Shown here: positions 1 through 7,221 of the stretch, one piece after another
How the letters are laid out: every line of letters starts with the position of its first letter
Position numbering within the stretch: position 1 is the stretch's first letter
Assembly: GCA_023266435.1 (NCBI GenBank)
Contig: JAHFQF010000090.1
Span: 1-8,964, forward strand
Direction of reading: 5' to 3'
DNA: 8,964 nt
From: Legionellales bacterium
Lineage (GTDB): Bacteria; Pseudomonadota; Gammaproteobacteria; Berkiellales; Berkiellaceae
The notes under the pieces: model-generated
Databases searched by the model: none
What the model was told of the DNA's origin: nothing
The model's input: only the letters and a program-made list of their open reading frames with translations
Translations under genes and position numbers: made by a program

Positions 1-1985
1 TCAAGCACCAACATATGACCATCGCTGTTAATCAACACAACACGTGCATTTTTGGTAGAGGATACCAAAGCAGGTGATAAAGCCACGGAGTCTTCTGACA
101 CTTTTAGCAAAGCTTTGCCAGTTTTATTTTTAGTCATTAAATTTTCAGCAGTTGTAGCAAAACCATAACCTGCACTAGAAACAACCACAACACTTTGCGT
201 TTCATCTTGAATAATCATTGCTCCCACAAAAGGAACACCACTCTCAGGCTCAAAACGCGCTGTCAAAGGTTCTCCAAATCCTCTACCACTTGGCAGGGTA
301 TTCACCAAAGTAGAGTAACTGCGACCGGCTGCATCTAAAAAGACCACCTGGTTATCTGTTTTAGCGATGACCTGCTGCAATAGCGCATCGTCTCCCTTAA
401 AACTCAAACTTGCCTTATCTAATTCATGTCCCTTGACAGTACGAACCCAGCCTTTTTGTGACAGTAATAAGGTCACCGGATCCGAAGGGATCGCTTGGGT
501 AAGGCTTAAAACTTGCGCTTGAGCGCGCTCAATCAGAGGTGACTGACGAGCATCACCAAATTCTTTAGCAGCGTCGGTCAATTCTTTTTTAACCAAATTT
601 TTTAAGCGACGCTCTGATTCTAAAGTTTCCTGCAATTGTTTACGCTCTGCTTCTAGTTCATTTTTTTCAGTAAGAATTTTTTGTTCTTCTAATTTTGCCA
701 AATGCCTTAACTTTAAATCTAAAATCGCTTCTGCTTGTAATTCACTTAATTTAAATTTCTTTATTAACTGTGGTTTTGGCTCATCATACTTACGAATGAT
801 CGCAATGACCTCGTCAATATTCAGAAAAGCAATCATGAGACCGGCTAAAATATGTAATCGATTGTCTACTTTGTCTAATCGATACTTTAACCTTTTCCGC
901 ACAGTCTCTATTCTAAACTCAAGCCACTCTGATAACATGGTGCGCAAAGACTTAACTTGAGGACGTCCGTTTAATCCAATGACGTTAAAGTTCACTCTAA
1001 AGCTTTTTTCTAAATCCGAGGTTGCAAACAAATGCTGCATAATTTCATCCGCATCTACTCGGTTAGATTTCATGACAATCACTAAACGCACTGGATTTTC
1101 ATGATCGGATTCATCTCTCAAATCAACGACCATGGGCAGTTTCTTTGCTTGCATGTGTTTCGCGATTTGTATTAATAACTTGGCACCAGAGCACTGATAA
1201 GGCAGACTGGTAATAATGATCTCATTTTTGTCAACCACATACGTCGCGCGTTGCCTTAAAGAACCATAGCCCTGCTCATACATCGCGATTAATTCTGATT
1301 TGGGCGTAATGATTTCTGAGGTGGTCGGAAAATCAGGCCCTTGAATATAGTCGCACAATTGTGCTGTAGTCGCTTTGGGATTTTCTAGCAGGTATTTTAA
1401 AGCATCAACCACCTCATTGAGATTATGTGGTGGAATGTCTGTCGCCATACCCACTGCAATACCAGAGGCGCCATTAAGCAATATGGCTGGCACCTTTGCA
1501 GGCAGCACTTTAGGCTCTTCCAGCGTACCATCGAAGTTTGAGAACCACTCTACGGCCCCTTGATTCAGCTCACCTAAGAATACTTCTGCAAATTTTGATA
1601 ACTTGGCTTCCGTGTATCGCATGGCTGCGAAAGATTTAGGATCGTCCATTGATCCCCAGTTACCTTGCCCATCCACCAAAGGATATCGATACGAAAAAGG
1701 CTGCGCCAAATGCACCATGGCTTCATAGCACGCCGTGTCTCCATGTGGATGGTATTTACCTAATACGTCCCCCACCGTACGCGCAGATTTTTTATACTTA
1801 GCCTGCGCTTTTAAGCCTAATTCAGACATGGCATAAATAATACGACGTTGTACCGGCTTTAAACCATCCCCAATGTGAGGTAATGCGCGATCTAAAATCA
1901 CTGTCATCGCATAATCTAAATACGCTTTCTCAGTAAATTCAGCAAGTGGCATGGACTCATTTGCAGCGACACTCAAGTCAATCAT
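1..1985 (-). CDS. parC: DNA topoisomerase IV subunit A (ParC), C-terminus cut by the window edge
   Basis: ParC is the DNA-cleaving and rejoining subunit of topoisomerase IV, which with ParE decatenates daughter chromosomes. About 661 codons are visible; E. coli ParC has about 752, so the last part of the C-terminal beta-pinwheel is missing. Reading from the ATG at 1985, the winged-helix core holds KPVQRR (43-48), the helix GKYHPHGDTACYEAM (76-90) and the catalytic tyrosine in AAMRYTE (Tyr124, equal to E. coli Tyr120). GIAVGMATDIPPHN follows, then a long charged coiled-coil-like stretch typical of the family, then blades with GRGFGEPL and SAGYGFA. The frame is open to the edge. The start overlaps the parE stop as ATGA, so translation is probably coupled and both genes share an mRNA. 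The fluoroquinolone-sensitive position equal to E. coli Ser80 is Thr84 here; Glu88 (E. coli Glu84) is retained. GyrA is less likely because the partner is clearly ParE and the HGDxACYE, YPLVDGQGNWG and MRYTE blocks are ParC-like. Confidence 0.97.
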   Translation of the reverse strand, partial: MIDLSVAANESMPLAEFTEKAYLDYAMTVILDRALPHIGDGLKPVQRRIIYAMSELGLKAQAKYKKSARTVGDVLGKYHPHGDTACYEAMVHLAQPFSYRYPLVDGQGNWGSMDDPKSFAAMRYTEAKLSKFAEVFLGELNQGAVEWFSNFDGTLEEPKVLPAKVPAILLNGASGIAVGMATDIPPHNLNEVVDALKYLLENPKATTAQLCDYIQGPDFPTTSEIITPKSELIAMYEQGYGSLRQRATYVVDKNEIIITSLPYQCSGAKLLIQIAKHMQAKKLPMVVDLRDESDHENPVRLVIVMKSNRVDADEIMQHLFATSDLEKSFRVNFNVIGLNGRPQVKSLRTMLSEWLEFRIETVRKRLKYRLDKVDNRLHILAGLMIAFLNIDEVIAIIRKYDEPKPQLIKKFKLSELQAEAILDLKLRHLAKLEEQKILTEKNELEAERKQLQETLESERRLKNLVKKELTDAAKEFGDARQSPLIERAQAQVLSLTQAIPSDPVTLLLSQKGWVRTVKGHELDKASLSFKGDDALLQQVIAKTDNQVVFLDAAGRSYSTLVNTLPSGRGFGEPLTARFEPESGVPFVGAMIIQDETQSVVVVSSAGYGFATTAENLMTKNKTGKALLKVSEDSVALSPALVSSTKNARVVLINSDGHMLVL

Positions 1986-3889
1986 GTGATAGATACCTCC
2001 GCCAAATCACCTTTGTCTTCTAACCATTGCTTACGATCACTGACACGTTTTTTAGCCAGCAACATATCCAGCATACCTAAAGCTGCTGCCTTATTTTCTA
2101 AAGTCAACTGCACCAAACGTCGTGTATCAGGCACCATGGTGGTTTCACGTAATTGTAAAGGGTTCATTTCCCCTAATCCTTTAAAACGCTGAATGCTGAC
2201 ATTTGCATTTGGCTTTTCTTTACGGATTTTGTTAATGAGATGCGTTTTTTCATTATCATCCAATGCATAGTAAATTTGCTTACCTACATCCAGACGATAT
2301 AAAGGCGGCATGGCCACAAACACGTGCCCTTTTTCTACTAGTTTAGGAAAATGCTTGACAAACAATGCACAAAGTAACGTTGCAATGTGCGCACCATCTG
2401 AGTCTGCATCTGCCAAAATACATACCTTACCATATCGTAAATTAGTCAGGTCTTCGCTATCTGGATCCATGCCGATGGCAACGGCAATATCATGGACTTC
2501 TTGAGAGGCCAACACTTCTGTAGAGCTTACTTCCCAAGTATTTAAAATTTTACCGCGCAAAGGCATGACTGCTTGGAAAGTTTTATCGCGCGCTTGCTTG
2601 GCTGATCCCCCTGCAGAATCCCCCTCTACTAAAAACAGCTCGGCACGCATGGGGTCATTCACAGTGCAATCCGCTAGTTTCCCTGGTAATGCGGGTCCTT
2701 GCACAATTTTTTTCCGAGAAACAGTCCTGGCGGCTTGGTTCCTTGCTTCGGCCTTTTCAATGGCCAAAGCTGCGATTTGTTCACCCACTTTAACATGTTG
2801 ATGCAACCAGAGAGCGAACTGATTTTTTACGGCTGTTGCAACAATCGGCGCAGCTTGCCTGGAAGTTAACCGTTCCTTTGTTTGTCCCGCAAATTGTGGA
2901 TCGTGCATTTTAAATGACAGCACATACTGGCATCCTGCCCACACATCTTCTGGGGTTAATTTGAGGTTTTTTGGCAATAGATTACGAAACTGGCAAAATT
3001 CTCTGATGGCATCTGACAACCCTGTGCGAAAACCATTGACATGTGTTCCCCCTTGTACAGTGGGGATTAAATTCACATAGCTCTCTTCTAAAATATTTTG
3101 ACCGGCGGTTAACCAACACACTGCATAATGGATTGTGAATTCGTCTTCTAACATCTCTCCCAAGATGGCTTCTTCAGGCAAGGTGGTCTCTGCCTGTAAT
3201 TTTTCCTGTACATATGTTTTTAATCCATCCGCGTAACACCAAGTTTGTTTTTGTTTGGCTTTTTCATCGACAAAATGGATAGTTAATCCAGGACACAATA
3301 CCGCTTTTGCTTGTAACGCTTGAATTAACTTGGGGACATGAAACTTGTCACTATCAAAATACTTACCTTCTGGCCAAAAATGAATGTGTGTGCCCGTCTG
3401 CTTTTTGGGTACAGTATCAATGTTTTTTAATTTCCCTTGGGGGGCACCATGCGCAAAGCGCATTTGATAACGCACACCACCCCGATCGATCGTGGCAATT
3501 AATTGAGCAGAAAGCGCATTGACCACAGACACCCCGACCCCATGCAGCCCCCCCGCAAATTGATAATTTTTTTGAGAGAATTTGGCGCCGGCATGTAAGC
3601 GAGTCAAGATAACTTCTACACCAGAAATTTTCTCATCAGGATGAATATCAACTGGCATACCACGACCATTGTCTGCAACACTCAAACTGTGATCGGCATG
3701 TAAAGTGACTGTGATTTCATTGGCGTGACCTGCCAATGCTTCATCAGTACTATTATCAATCACCTCTTGAGCCAGATGATTGGGGTTCGTTGTAATGGTA
3801 TACATGCCTGGACGTTTCTGTACGGGTTCTAATCCACTGAGCACTTCAATGTCACGGGCATCATATTGCGTGGCATTTTTCTGAGCCAT
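1982..3889 (-). CDS. parE: DNA topoisomerase IV subunit B (ParE)
   Basis: ParE is the ATPase subunit of topoisomerase IV. The 635-residue product is close to the E. coli length of about 630. The GHKL ATPase domain shows QEVIDNSTDEA (Glu42, Asn46), DNGRGMP (73-79) and GGLHGVGVS (113-121). The transducer carries the QTKERL loop (336-341, Lys338), which contacts the ATP phosphate. The TOPRIM domain has VEGDSAGGSAKQARD (421-435, metal-binding Glu422), PLRGKILN (443-450) and DADSDG (494-499). QRFKGLGEMNP (567-577) and the C-terminal LLAKKR block complete a normal ParE. GyrB would carry a longer insert-bearing C-terminus, so ParE is preferred. The ATG is preceded by GGAGAG at a suitable distance. 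The TGA stop overlaps the parC start by four bases. The upstream DNA carries two tandem palindromic repeats, so the leader may be structured. No strong promoter is visible immediately before the gene. Confidence 0.98.
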   Translation of the reverse strand: MAQKNATQYDARDIEVLSGLEPVQKRPGMYTITTNPNHLAQEVIDNSTDEALAGHANEITVTLHADHSLSVADNGRGMPVDIHPDEKISGVEVILTRLHAGAKFSQKNYQFAGGLHGVGVSVVNALSAQLIATIDRGGVRYQMRFAHGAPQGKLKNIDTVPKKQTGTHIHFWPEGKYFDSDKFHVPKLIQALQAKAVLCPGLTIHFVDEKAKQKQTWCYADGLKTYVQEKLQAETTLPEEAILGEMLEDEFTIHYAVCWLTAGQNILEESYVNLIPTVQGGTHVNGFRTGLSDAIREFCQFRNLLPKNLKLTPEDVWAGCQYVLSFKMHDPQFAGQTKERLTSRQAAPIVATAVKNQFALWLHQHVKVGEQIAALAIEKAEARNQAARTVSRKKIVQGPALPGKLADCTVNDPMRAELFLVEGDSAGGSAKQARDKTFQAVMPLRGKILNTWEVSSTEVLASQEVHDIAVAIGMDPDSEDLTNLRYGKVCILADADSDGAHIATLLCALFVKHFPKLVEKGHVFVAMPPLYRLDVGKQIYYALDDNEKTHLINKIRKEKPNANVSIQRFKGLGEMNPLQLRETTMVPDTRRLVQLTLENKAAALGMLDMLLAKKRVSDRKQWLEDKGDLAEVSIT

Positions 3890-3923
3890 ACGCTCTCCGA
3901 CTGTTTACTTACACTTGGGGTTC

Positions 3924-4045
3924 ATACTCAAGCAATTGATTATTAAGCTGGACGTCAAGCCATGACCAACCAGGATGTCTGATCAATGCTTGGGATTGCA
4001 AACTGACGCAGGCAACACTGCCTAAGAATCAATTAAGAGGAGTAT
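3924..4045. repeat. Palindromic repeat unit 1 (about 122 bp), upstream of parE
   Basis: The ends form an imperfect inverted repeat. ATACTC, four to six bases, then AATTGATTATTA at the left mirrors CTAAGAATCAATT followed by GAGTAT at the right. By eye it is a diverged copy of the unit that directly abuts it. Shared blocks are AGCAATTGATT, GACGTCAAG, CAACC, GGATTGC and AGAATCAA. No open frame explains it. It looks like a REP- or MITE-like element, or a long RNA hairpin in the parE leader. The family is not recognised. Confidence 0.72.
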
Positions 4046-4049
4046 TATA
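4044..4049 (-). promoter_or_regulatory. Possible -10 box (TATAAT) at the repeat junction, facing parE
   Basis: On the minus strand the junction of the two palindromes reads TTTGACTATAATACTCC, a perfect TATAAT about 155 bases before the parE ATG. No convincing -35 lies 16-18 bases upstream, so this is only a candidate. If used, the parE-parC message would start with repeat unit 1 as a foldable leader. Confidence 0.3.
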
Positions 4050-4169
4050 GTCAAAGCAATTGATTTTTAGGTTAGACGTCAAGTCACGAAGCAACCGGAA
4101 TGTACATCAAGTACCTGAGGATTGCGAGCAGACGACAACAACGCATAAGAATCAAGTGCGACGACTATA
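4046..4169. repeat. Palindromic repeat unit 2 (about 124 bp), tandem with unit 1
   Basis: The unit begins TATAGTC and ends GACTATA, a perfect terminal 7-bp inverted repeat. Inward, CAATTGATTTTTAGG mirrors CATAAGAATCAAGTG with a few mismatches, and GCAACC mirrors GGATTGC with one bulge. The tip is GTAC-ATCAA-GTAC (4102-4114), so the unit could fold from end to end. It abuts unit 1 and shares the same internal block order, with roughly two thirds of positions the same by eye. It does not code for protein. Confidence 0.72.
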
Positions 4170-4183
4170 GAGTAGGATAAGAA

Positions 4184-4215
4184 GTGAGAGAAAAGCAAGG
4201 GGTGAGAAAAGCAAG
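4184..4215. repeat. Short direct repeat GTGAGA(GA)AAAGCAAG, two copies
   Basis: GTGAGAGAAAAGCAAG (4184-4199) is followed two bases later by GTGAGAAAAGCAAG (4202-4215), differing by one GA dinucleotide. It lies between the palindromic units and the end of the YqiB-like gene. It looks like a small local duplication with no evident function. The rest of 4170-4254 holds nothing recognisable. Confidence 0.5.
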
Positions 4216-4254
4216 CGGATAGTTAACATAATAACTACCTCGCCTGACCGCGCA

Positions 4255-4689
4255 CTATTTACTTTCAAGGGCAGCAATATCTAGCCATTCCCCTAAAAAA
4301 TCATCCAACTGCTGCTTTTCATCTGGATATAGTAAATTGAGCACCTGCGAATCATGCTGAGCTTGCGCAACACCATTGCCTGAAAAACTGACGACTTCGG
4401 CTAGTTTTGCATCATGATACAAGCGAACCTGCATCTGCGCCCCAGAAAGCCAGGCCGGCCATTTTAATGGCGTATGCTGTAGCGTAATGGACCAAGTGTA
4501 CTCGCTCAAGGACTCCAAGCGAATCTCCAAATACCCGAGCCGCCCTAGACTCAAAGCAATCGCCCCTTCGCCAGTAAAATGTGTGGGGATAATCTGCGCA
4601 AGCTTCTGATAGTTTTTGCTGCAGCACGCCAAACGTCGTTCCAAATCGGGGATATATTTTTTAGCCCCTTGCCCTGGTTTAGTCGTCAT
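4255..4689 (-). CDS. yqiB: DUF1249 family protein (YqiB-like)
   Basis: This predicted cytoplasmic protein of 144 residues belongs to the DUF1249 family, whose E. coli member is YqiB. The biochemical role is unknown. The family signature is visible as YIPDLERRLACCSKNY near the N-terminus (12-27) and VRLYHDAKLAEV (88-99), followed by YPDEKQQLDDFLGEWL (121-136). These match the remembered E. coli blocks YTPDF, VRLYHDAMVAEV and DEKHQINQFLADWL. No signal peptide or membrane segment is seen. I chose the ATG at 4689 because GGAGG lies five bases before it; the frame could run back to a GTG at 4710, but that GTG has no good ribosome site and would place the Shine-Dalgarno inside the gene. It diverges from the pcm-like gene. 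In E. coli, yqiB sits between adpP and cpdA near tolC and parE, so the context supports the call. Confidence 0.9.
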   Translation of the reverse strand: MTTKPGQGAKKYIPDLERRLACCSKNYQKLAQIIPTHFTGEGAIALSLGRLGYLEIRLESLSEYTWSITLQHTPLKWPAWLSGAQMQVRLYHDAKLAEVVSFSGNGVAQAQHDSQVLNLLYPDEKQQLDDFLGEWLDIAALESK

Positions 4690-4725
4690 GACCCCCTCCC
4701 AAGAAATCACAGTGTGTTACTTTGA

Positions 4726-4731
4726 ATTATA
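4726..4731 (-). promoter_or_regulatory. Probable -10 box (TATAAT) for the YqiB-like gene
   Basis: A perfect TATAAT is read on the minus strand about 37 bases before the chosen ATG. The best -35 at 16-base spacing is TTGTTG (plus positions 4748-4753), which is weak. The position also fits the 4689 start, because a transcript from here would include the GGAGG site. Confidence 0.5.
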
Positions 4732-4837
4732 GCAATTTTTAGTAATTCAACAAAATAACAACTTTTATGACCAATCTTTTTTCTCATATTGTGCAGCGCA
4801 CAACGCTCATCCCCTCCTATTCACACAGCAGACCTTT

Positions 4838-4846
4838 TGATATGAT
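4838..4846 (+). promoter_or_regulatory. Extended -10 promoter element for pcm-tolC
   Basis: The sequence TGATATGAT fits TGnTATAAT with one mismatch. Initiation would fall near 4853, about 20 bases before the chosen pcm ATG at 4875 and downstream of the alternative ATG at 4767. This argues for the shorter protein. No good -35 is seen, as is usual for extended -10 promoters. Confidence 0.45.
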
Positions 4847-4874
4847 GGCCCCCAAAAGACTGACGAGGCACCTC

Positions 4875-5531
4875 ATGAATCATTTTAGTAAAGCACGTTA
4901 TCTCATGGTTAAACAACAAGTAAACCCGTGGTCAGTTTGGGATCCAAGAATTTTGGAAATCATGGGGGAGTTACCGCGCGAACAGTTCGTCCCTGAATCT
5001 TATCAAGCCCTTGCTTACAGCGAAACAGAGATTCCTATTGGCCATGGTCAAATCATGCTTACCCCTAAAGTTGCTGCTCGCATTATTCAAGCCTGTCAAA
5101 TTAGTGCTGAAGACATCGTATTAGAAATCGGTACAGGTACTGGGTATATGACAGCAATTCTTTGTCAACTGGCTAAACATGTACACAGTCTTGAAATTTA
5201 TCCGGATCTCATGGAGCAGGCTGAAAGCCGGCTACAGGCTACGAGTATCAACAATCTTTCTCTGCATTTAAGCAATGGTGCACTAGGGCTTGAACATCAC
5301 GCCCCGTATGCCGTGATCATTGCCACAGGTGCTTATCATCACCTGCCTGAAACACTTAAATACCAATTGGCTATAGGCGGTCGCTTACTGACTTTTGTTG
5401 GTAAAGCCCCTGCACAACATGCTTGTCTAATCACACGACAAAGCCAAGATCATTTTGTTACTGAAGTTTTATTTGAGACAAGCGTGCCTTATCTGGTACA
5501 AATAGAGAAACCTTCTCCTTTCCAATTTTAA
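4875..5531 (+). CDS. pcm: Protein-L-isoaspartate O-methyltransferase family protein, variant active site
   Basis: This 218-residue protein is a SAM-dependent class I methyltransferase of the PCMT family. Motif I is VLEIGTGTGY (82-91), post-I is HSLEIYPDL (104-112), and the later strand is YAVIIATGAYHHLP (145-158) with GGRLLTFVG (168-176). The N-terminal PREQFVPESYQALAY block (34-48) is also PCMT-like. Classical enzymes have GQTIS, whose Ser takes part in methylating isoaspartate. Here the same place reads GHGQIML (56-62), so Thr and Ser are replaced by Ile and Leu. Similar GQxML versions linked to tolC are recalled from other proteobacteria, so isoaspartate repair should not be assumed. I chose the ATG at 4875 because GAGG lies six bases before it, an extended -10 sits just upstream, and homologues start near ARYxMVxQQVxPW. 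The frame also permits an ATG at 4767, which adds 36 unlikely residues. tolC starts 15 bases after the stop, so the two are probably one operon. Confidence 0.9.
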   Translation: MNHFSKARYLMVKQQVNPWSVWDPRILEIMGELPREQFVPESYQALAYSETEIPIGHGQIMLTPKVAARIIQACQISAEDIVLEIGTGTGYMTAILCQLAKHVHSLEIYPDLMEQAESRLQATSINNLSLHLSNGALGLEHHAPYAVIIATGAYHHLPETLKYQLAIGGRLLTFVGKAPAQHACLITRQSQDHFVTEVLFETSVPYLVQIEKPSPFQF

Positions 5532-5546
5532 TTAGGAGCGCATCTC

Positions 5547-6848
5547 ATGTCGTCCATACGACTTCGCGTGGCTTTGCTTGCGAGCTTGCTCTTACAACCT
5601 ATTTGTTCTTTTGGTCAAGACCTACTCGATATCTATCACTTGGCTGCCAATACCGATCCTGTTTTCATGGCCGCAAACTCACAAATCAATGCCGACAAAG
5701 AACACTGGCACTTAGCACTTGCTGACATGATACCCAACGTAATCTCTTCTGGTAATTATAAAACGGTCAATAATAAAGCATTATATGCAGACGGCTCTTT
5801 TGACCAATACAATGGAACGATCACTGCCACTCAAATGCTTTTTTCTGCACCAAAAATTAATCATTTTCAACAATCACGTTTAGTGAACAAACGCATCGTT
5901 GCAGCTCACTCCGTTGCAGAGCAGTCTCTTTTATTTCGCGTGACTGACCGGTATTTTGCGATTTTGAAAGCTGCGGATGCTGTTACTTTTAGTGAGCAAC
6001 GAAAAATTGCCTTTTCAAAACAATGGCAACAAAGTCAAGAGCGCTACAAAGTAGGTGTTTCTCCAGTGACCGATGTCCATGAAGCCAAAGCCCGCTTAGA
6101 CAATGCAGTGGCTGAGGCGATTACTGCGAGCAACACACTGCATGCGAGATACCAACAACTTGCTGAATTAACAGGAGAGCCTGTCTCTGCTATCAATCCA
6201 CTCGCCAATAAACCCAATCTCAAAAATTATGTGCTAGAAGAAGTCTCTGCCTATGAAGCATTGGCTCAAACACAAAACCCCGCCTTACAGCAGGCCGAAC
6301 TCAATACTAAGATTGCACGAAAAAAAGTTTGGGAGAAACGAGGGGAACATTTACCTACATTGGACGCATTTGCTACTGCCACTTATGACAAGACTGCCGC
6401 ACCCGACAGCGAGCATCAGAAAGCACGTGTTGTGGGATTAAAAGCATCCATGGATATTTTCTCTGGCGGCAAAACCTCTGCAGCCACTCGACAAACCCAT
6501 GCCATGTATCAAGAAGAAAAAGCCAATACACGTAAAGTCTATTTAGAAACCATGAGTGATTTGCGACAAGCGTACTATGCAGTGCATAACCACGTGGCGA
6601 AGGTGCATGCACTGGAGCAAGCAGCGCTTTCTAGCGAAGCAGCACTGACTGCTATTCGTGCTTCTCATGATGTAGGGAATCGCAGTATTTCCGATGTACT
6701 AGATGCAGAAGCTGATTTGCTGCAAGCCAAACAAGATCTAAATGCCGCCTACTATGACTTACTTTTAGCTGATTTAGAGCTGAAACAAGCCATTGGCAAG
6801 TTGTCTATGGCTGATTTAGAGCAAATTAATCTACTATTGCGTAGTTAA
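5547..6848 (+). CDS. tolC: TolC family outer membrane efflux/secretion channel
   Basis: TolC is the trimeric outer-membrane duct that works with inner-membrane pumps and adaptor proteins in drug efflux and type I secretion. The 433-residue precursor starts with a Sec signal peptide: basic IRLR, hydrophobic VALLASLLLQPICSF, with cleavage likely after Gly23 before QDLLDIYHLA. The two-fold structural repeat of outer membrane efflux proteins is visible: RYKVGVSPVTDVHEAKARLDNA in the first half matches ASHDVGNRSISDVLDAEADL in the second, each with the VG..(V/I).DV.(E/D)A pattern. HLPTLDAFA, MDIFSGGKTSA and LKQAIGKLSMADLEQIN are also family-typical. It lacks the long C-terminal tail of E. coli TolC (493 residues). 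The ribosome site TTAGGAG lies upstream of the ATG, and the pcm-like gene ends 15 bases before, so it is probably co-transcribed with it. A perfect inverted repeat lies just after the stop. No partner pump or adaptor gene is in the window. Confidence 0.95.
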   Translation: MSSIRLRVALLASLLLQPICSFGQDLLDIYHLAANTDPVFMAANSQINADKEHWHLALADMIPNVISSGNYKTVNNKALYADGSFDQYNGTITATQMLFSAPKINHFQQSRLVNKRIVAAHSVAEQSLLFRVTDRYFAILKAADAVTFSEQRKIAFSKQWQQSQERYKVGVSPVTDVHEAKARLDNAVAEAITASNTLHARYQQLAELTGEPVSAINPLANKPNLKNYVLEEVSAYEALAQTQNPALQQAELNTKIARKKVWEKRGEHLPTLDAFATATYDKTAAPDSEHQKARVVGLKASMDIFSGGKTSAATRQTHAMYQEEKANTRKVYLETMSDLRQAYYAVHNHVAKVHALEQAALSSEAALTAIRASHDVGNRSISDVLDAEADLLQAKQDLNAAYYDLLLADLELKQAIGKLSMADLEQINLLLRS

Positions 6849-6864
6849 TAATAGGCTCCGAGCA

Positions 6865-6914
6865 TGGACCCAAGATACTTCAAAATGCGTGGATTATGAA
6901 GTATCTTGGGTCCA
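6865..6914. repeat. Perfect 18-bp inverted repeat (hairpin) after tolC
   Basis: The left arm TGGACCCAAGATACTTCA (6865-6882) is the exact reverse complement of the right arm TGAAGTATCTTGGGTCCA (6897-6914), with a 14-base spacer. It begins 16 bases after the tolC stop. Neither strand has a T-run directly after it, so it is not a textbook intrinsic terminator, although a stem this long could still stop transcription or protect the tolC mRNA 3' end. It is unrelated in sequence to the palindromes before parE. It could be a dispersed palindrome or the mark of a mobile element. Confidence 0.85.
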
Positions 6915-7153
6915 GTGGTCTCACCCTGAATACATTTTGAAAAAAGACGACCCAGGGAATTTTTTAGATTCTGATACAAGTGCACTTGCGCATGGGTATC
7001 GACATCAAGCCAGCCCAATCTGGTCTTTTCCTCCATAAGCCTCATTCACAGAAAAATTTTCCAATTCTGAGCCGATCTTAGTGGACGCTGTTGCTTGAGC
7101 ACTTACTGCTAAAACCCACCCCTTCATTATTGACTCATTCACTATTAATTTAG
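6915..7153. other. Gap between tolC and the unknown gene, no gene supported
   Basis: Short open stretches exist on both strands. A minus-strand frame of 66 codons ending at 6845 runs through the perfect hairpin and has no good ribosome site; a plus-strand frame has no proper start and ends at 7038. I recognise no protein family in either. TTCATTATTG occurs twice, at 7123-7132 and 7160-7169, the second copy overlapping the promoter of the next gene, so it could be an operator or chance. Nothing else is evident. Confidence 0.5.
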
Positions 7154-7182
7154 TTGACATTCATTATTGGCGATGATAGAGT
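7154..7182 (+). promoter_or_regulatory. Sigma-70-like promoter for the unknown gene
   Basis: A perfect -35 TTGACA (7154-7159) is followed after 17 bases by TAGAGT (7177-7182), four of six matches to TATAAT. Initiation would fall near 7189, about 30 bases before the ATG at 7222, which has GGGAGA (7210-7215) upstream. This supports active transcription of the interrupted gene and points to 7222 as its original start. Confidence 0.5.
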
Positions 7183-7221
7183 CTGTTAACTGAATTTATA
7201 TTATAGGCTGGGAGAAACAAT

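Noticed and set aside
1375..3522. Several short plus-strand frames inside parC and parE
   Set aside because: They are antisense shadows of the topoisomerase genes without start signals or recognisable products.
3924..4215. CRISPR array
   Set aside because: Only two diverged long palindromes and one short duplicated motif; there are no regular repeats with unique spacers and no cas genes.
4690..4710. GTG start seven codons upstream for the YqiB-like gene
   Set aside because: The strong GGAGG lies between it and the ATG at 4689, and no site precedes the GTG.
4767..4874. Upstream extension of the pcm-like protein from an ATG at 4767
   Set aside because: The ribosome site, the extended -10 at 4838 and the usual N-terminus of the family all favour 4875.
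6865..6914. Intrinsic terminator for tolC
   Set aside because: The stem is suitable but neither strand has a U-run next to it.
6859..7038. Plus-strand open stretch after tolC ending at a TAA at 7036-7038
   Set aside because: It has no ATG start or ribosome site and part of it is the palindrome; coding is not supported.
6845..7045. Minus-strand 66-codon frame overlapping the end of tolC
   Set aside because: It runs through the perfect inverted repeat, overlaps the tolC stop, lacks a good ribosome site and resembles no family I know.
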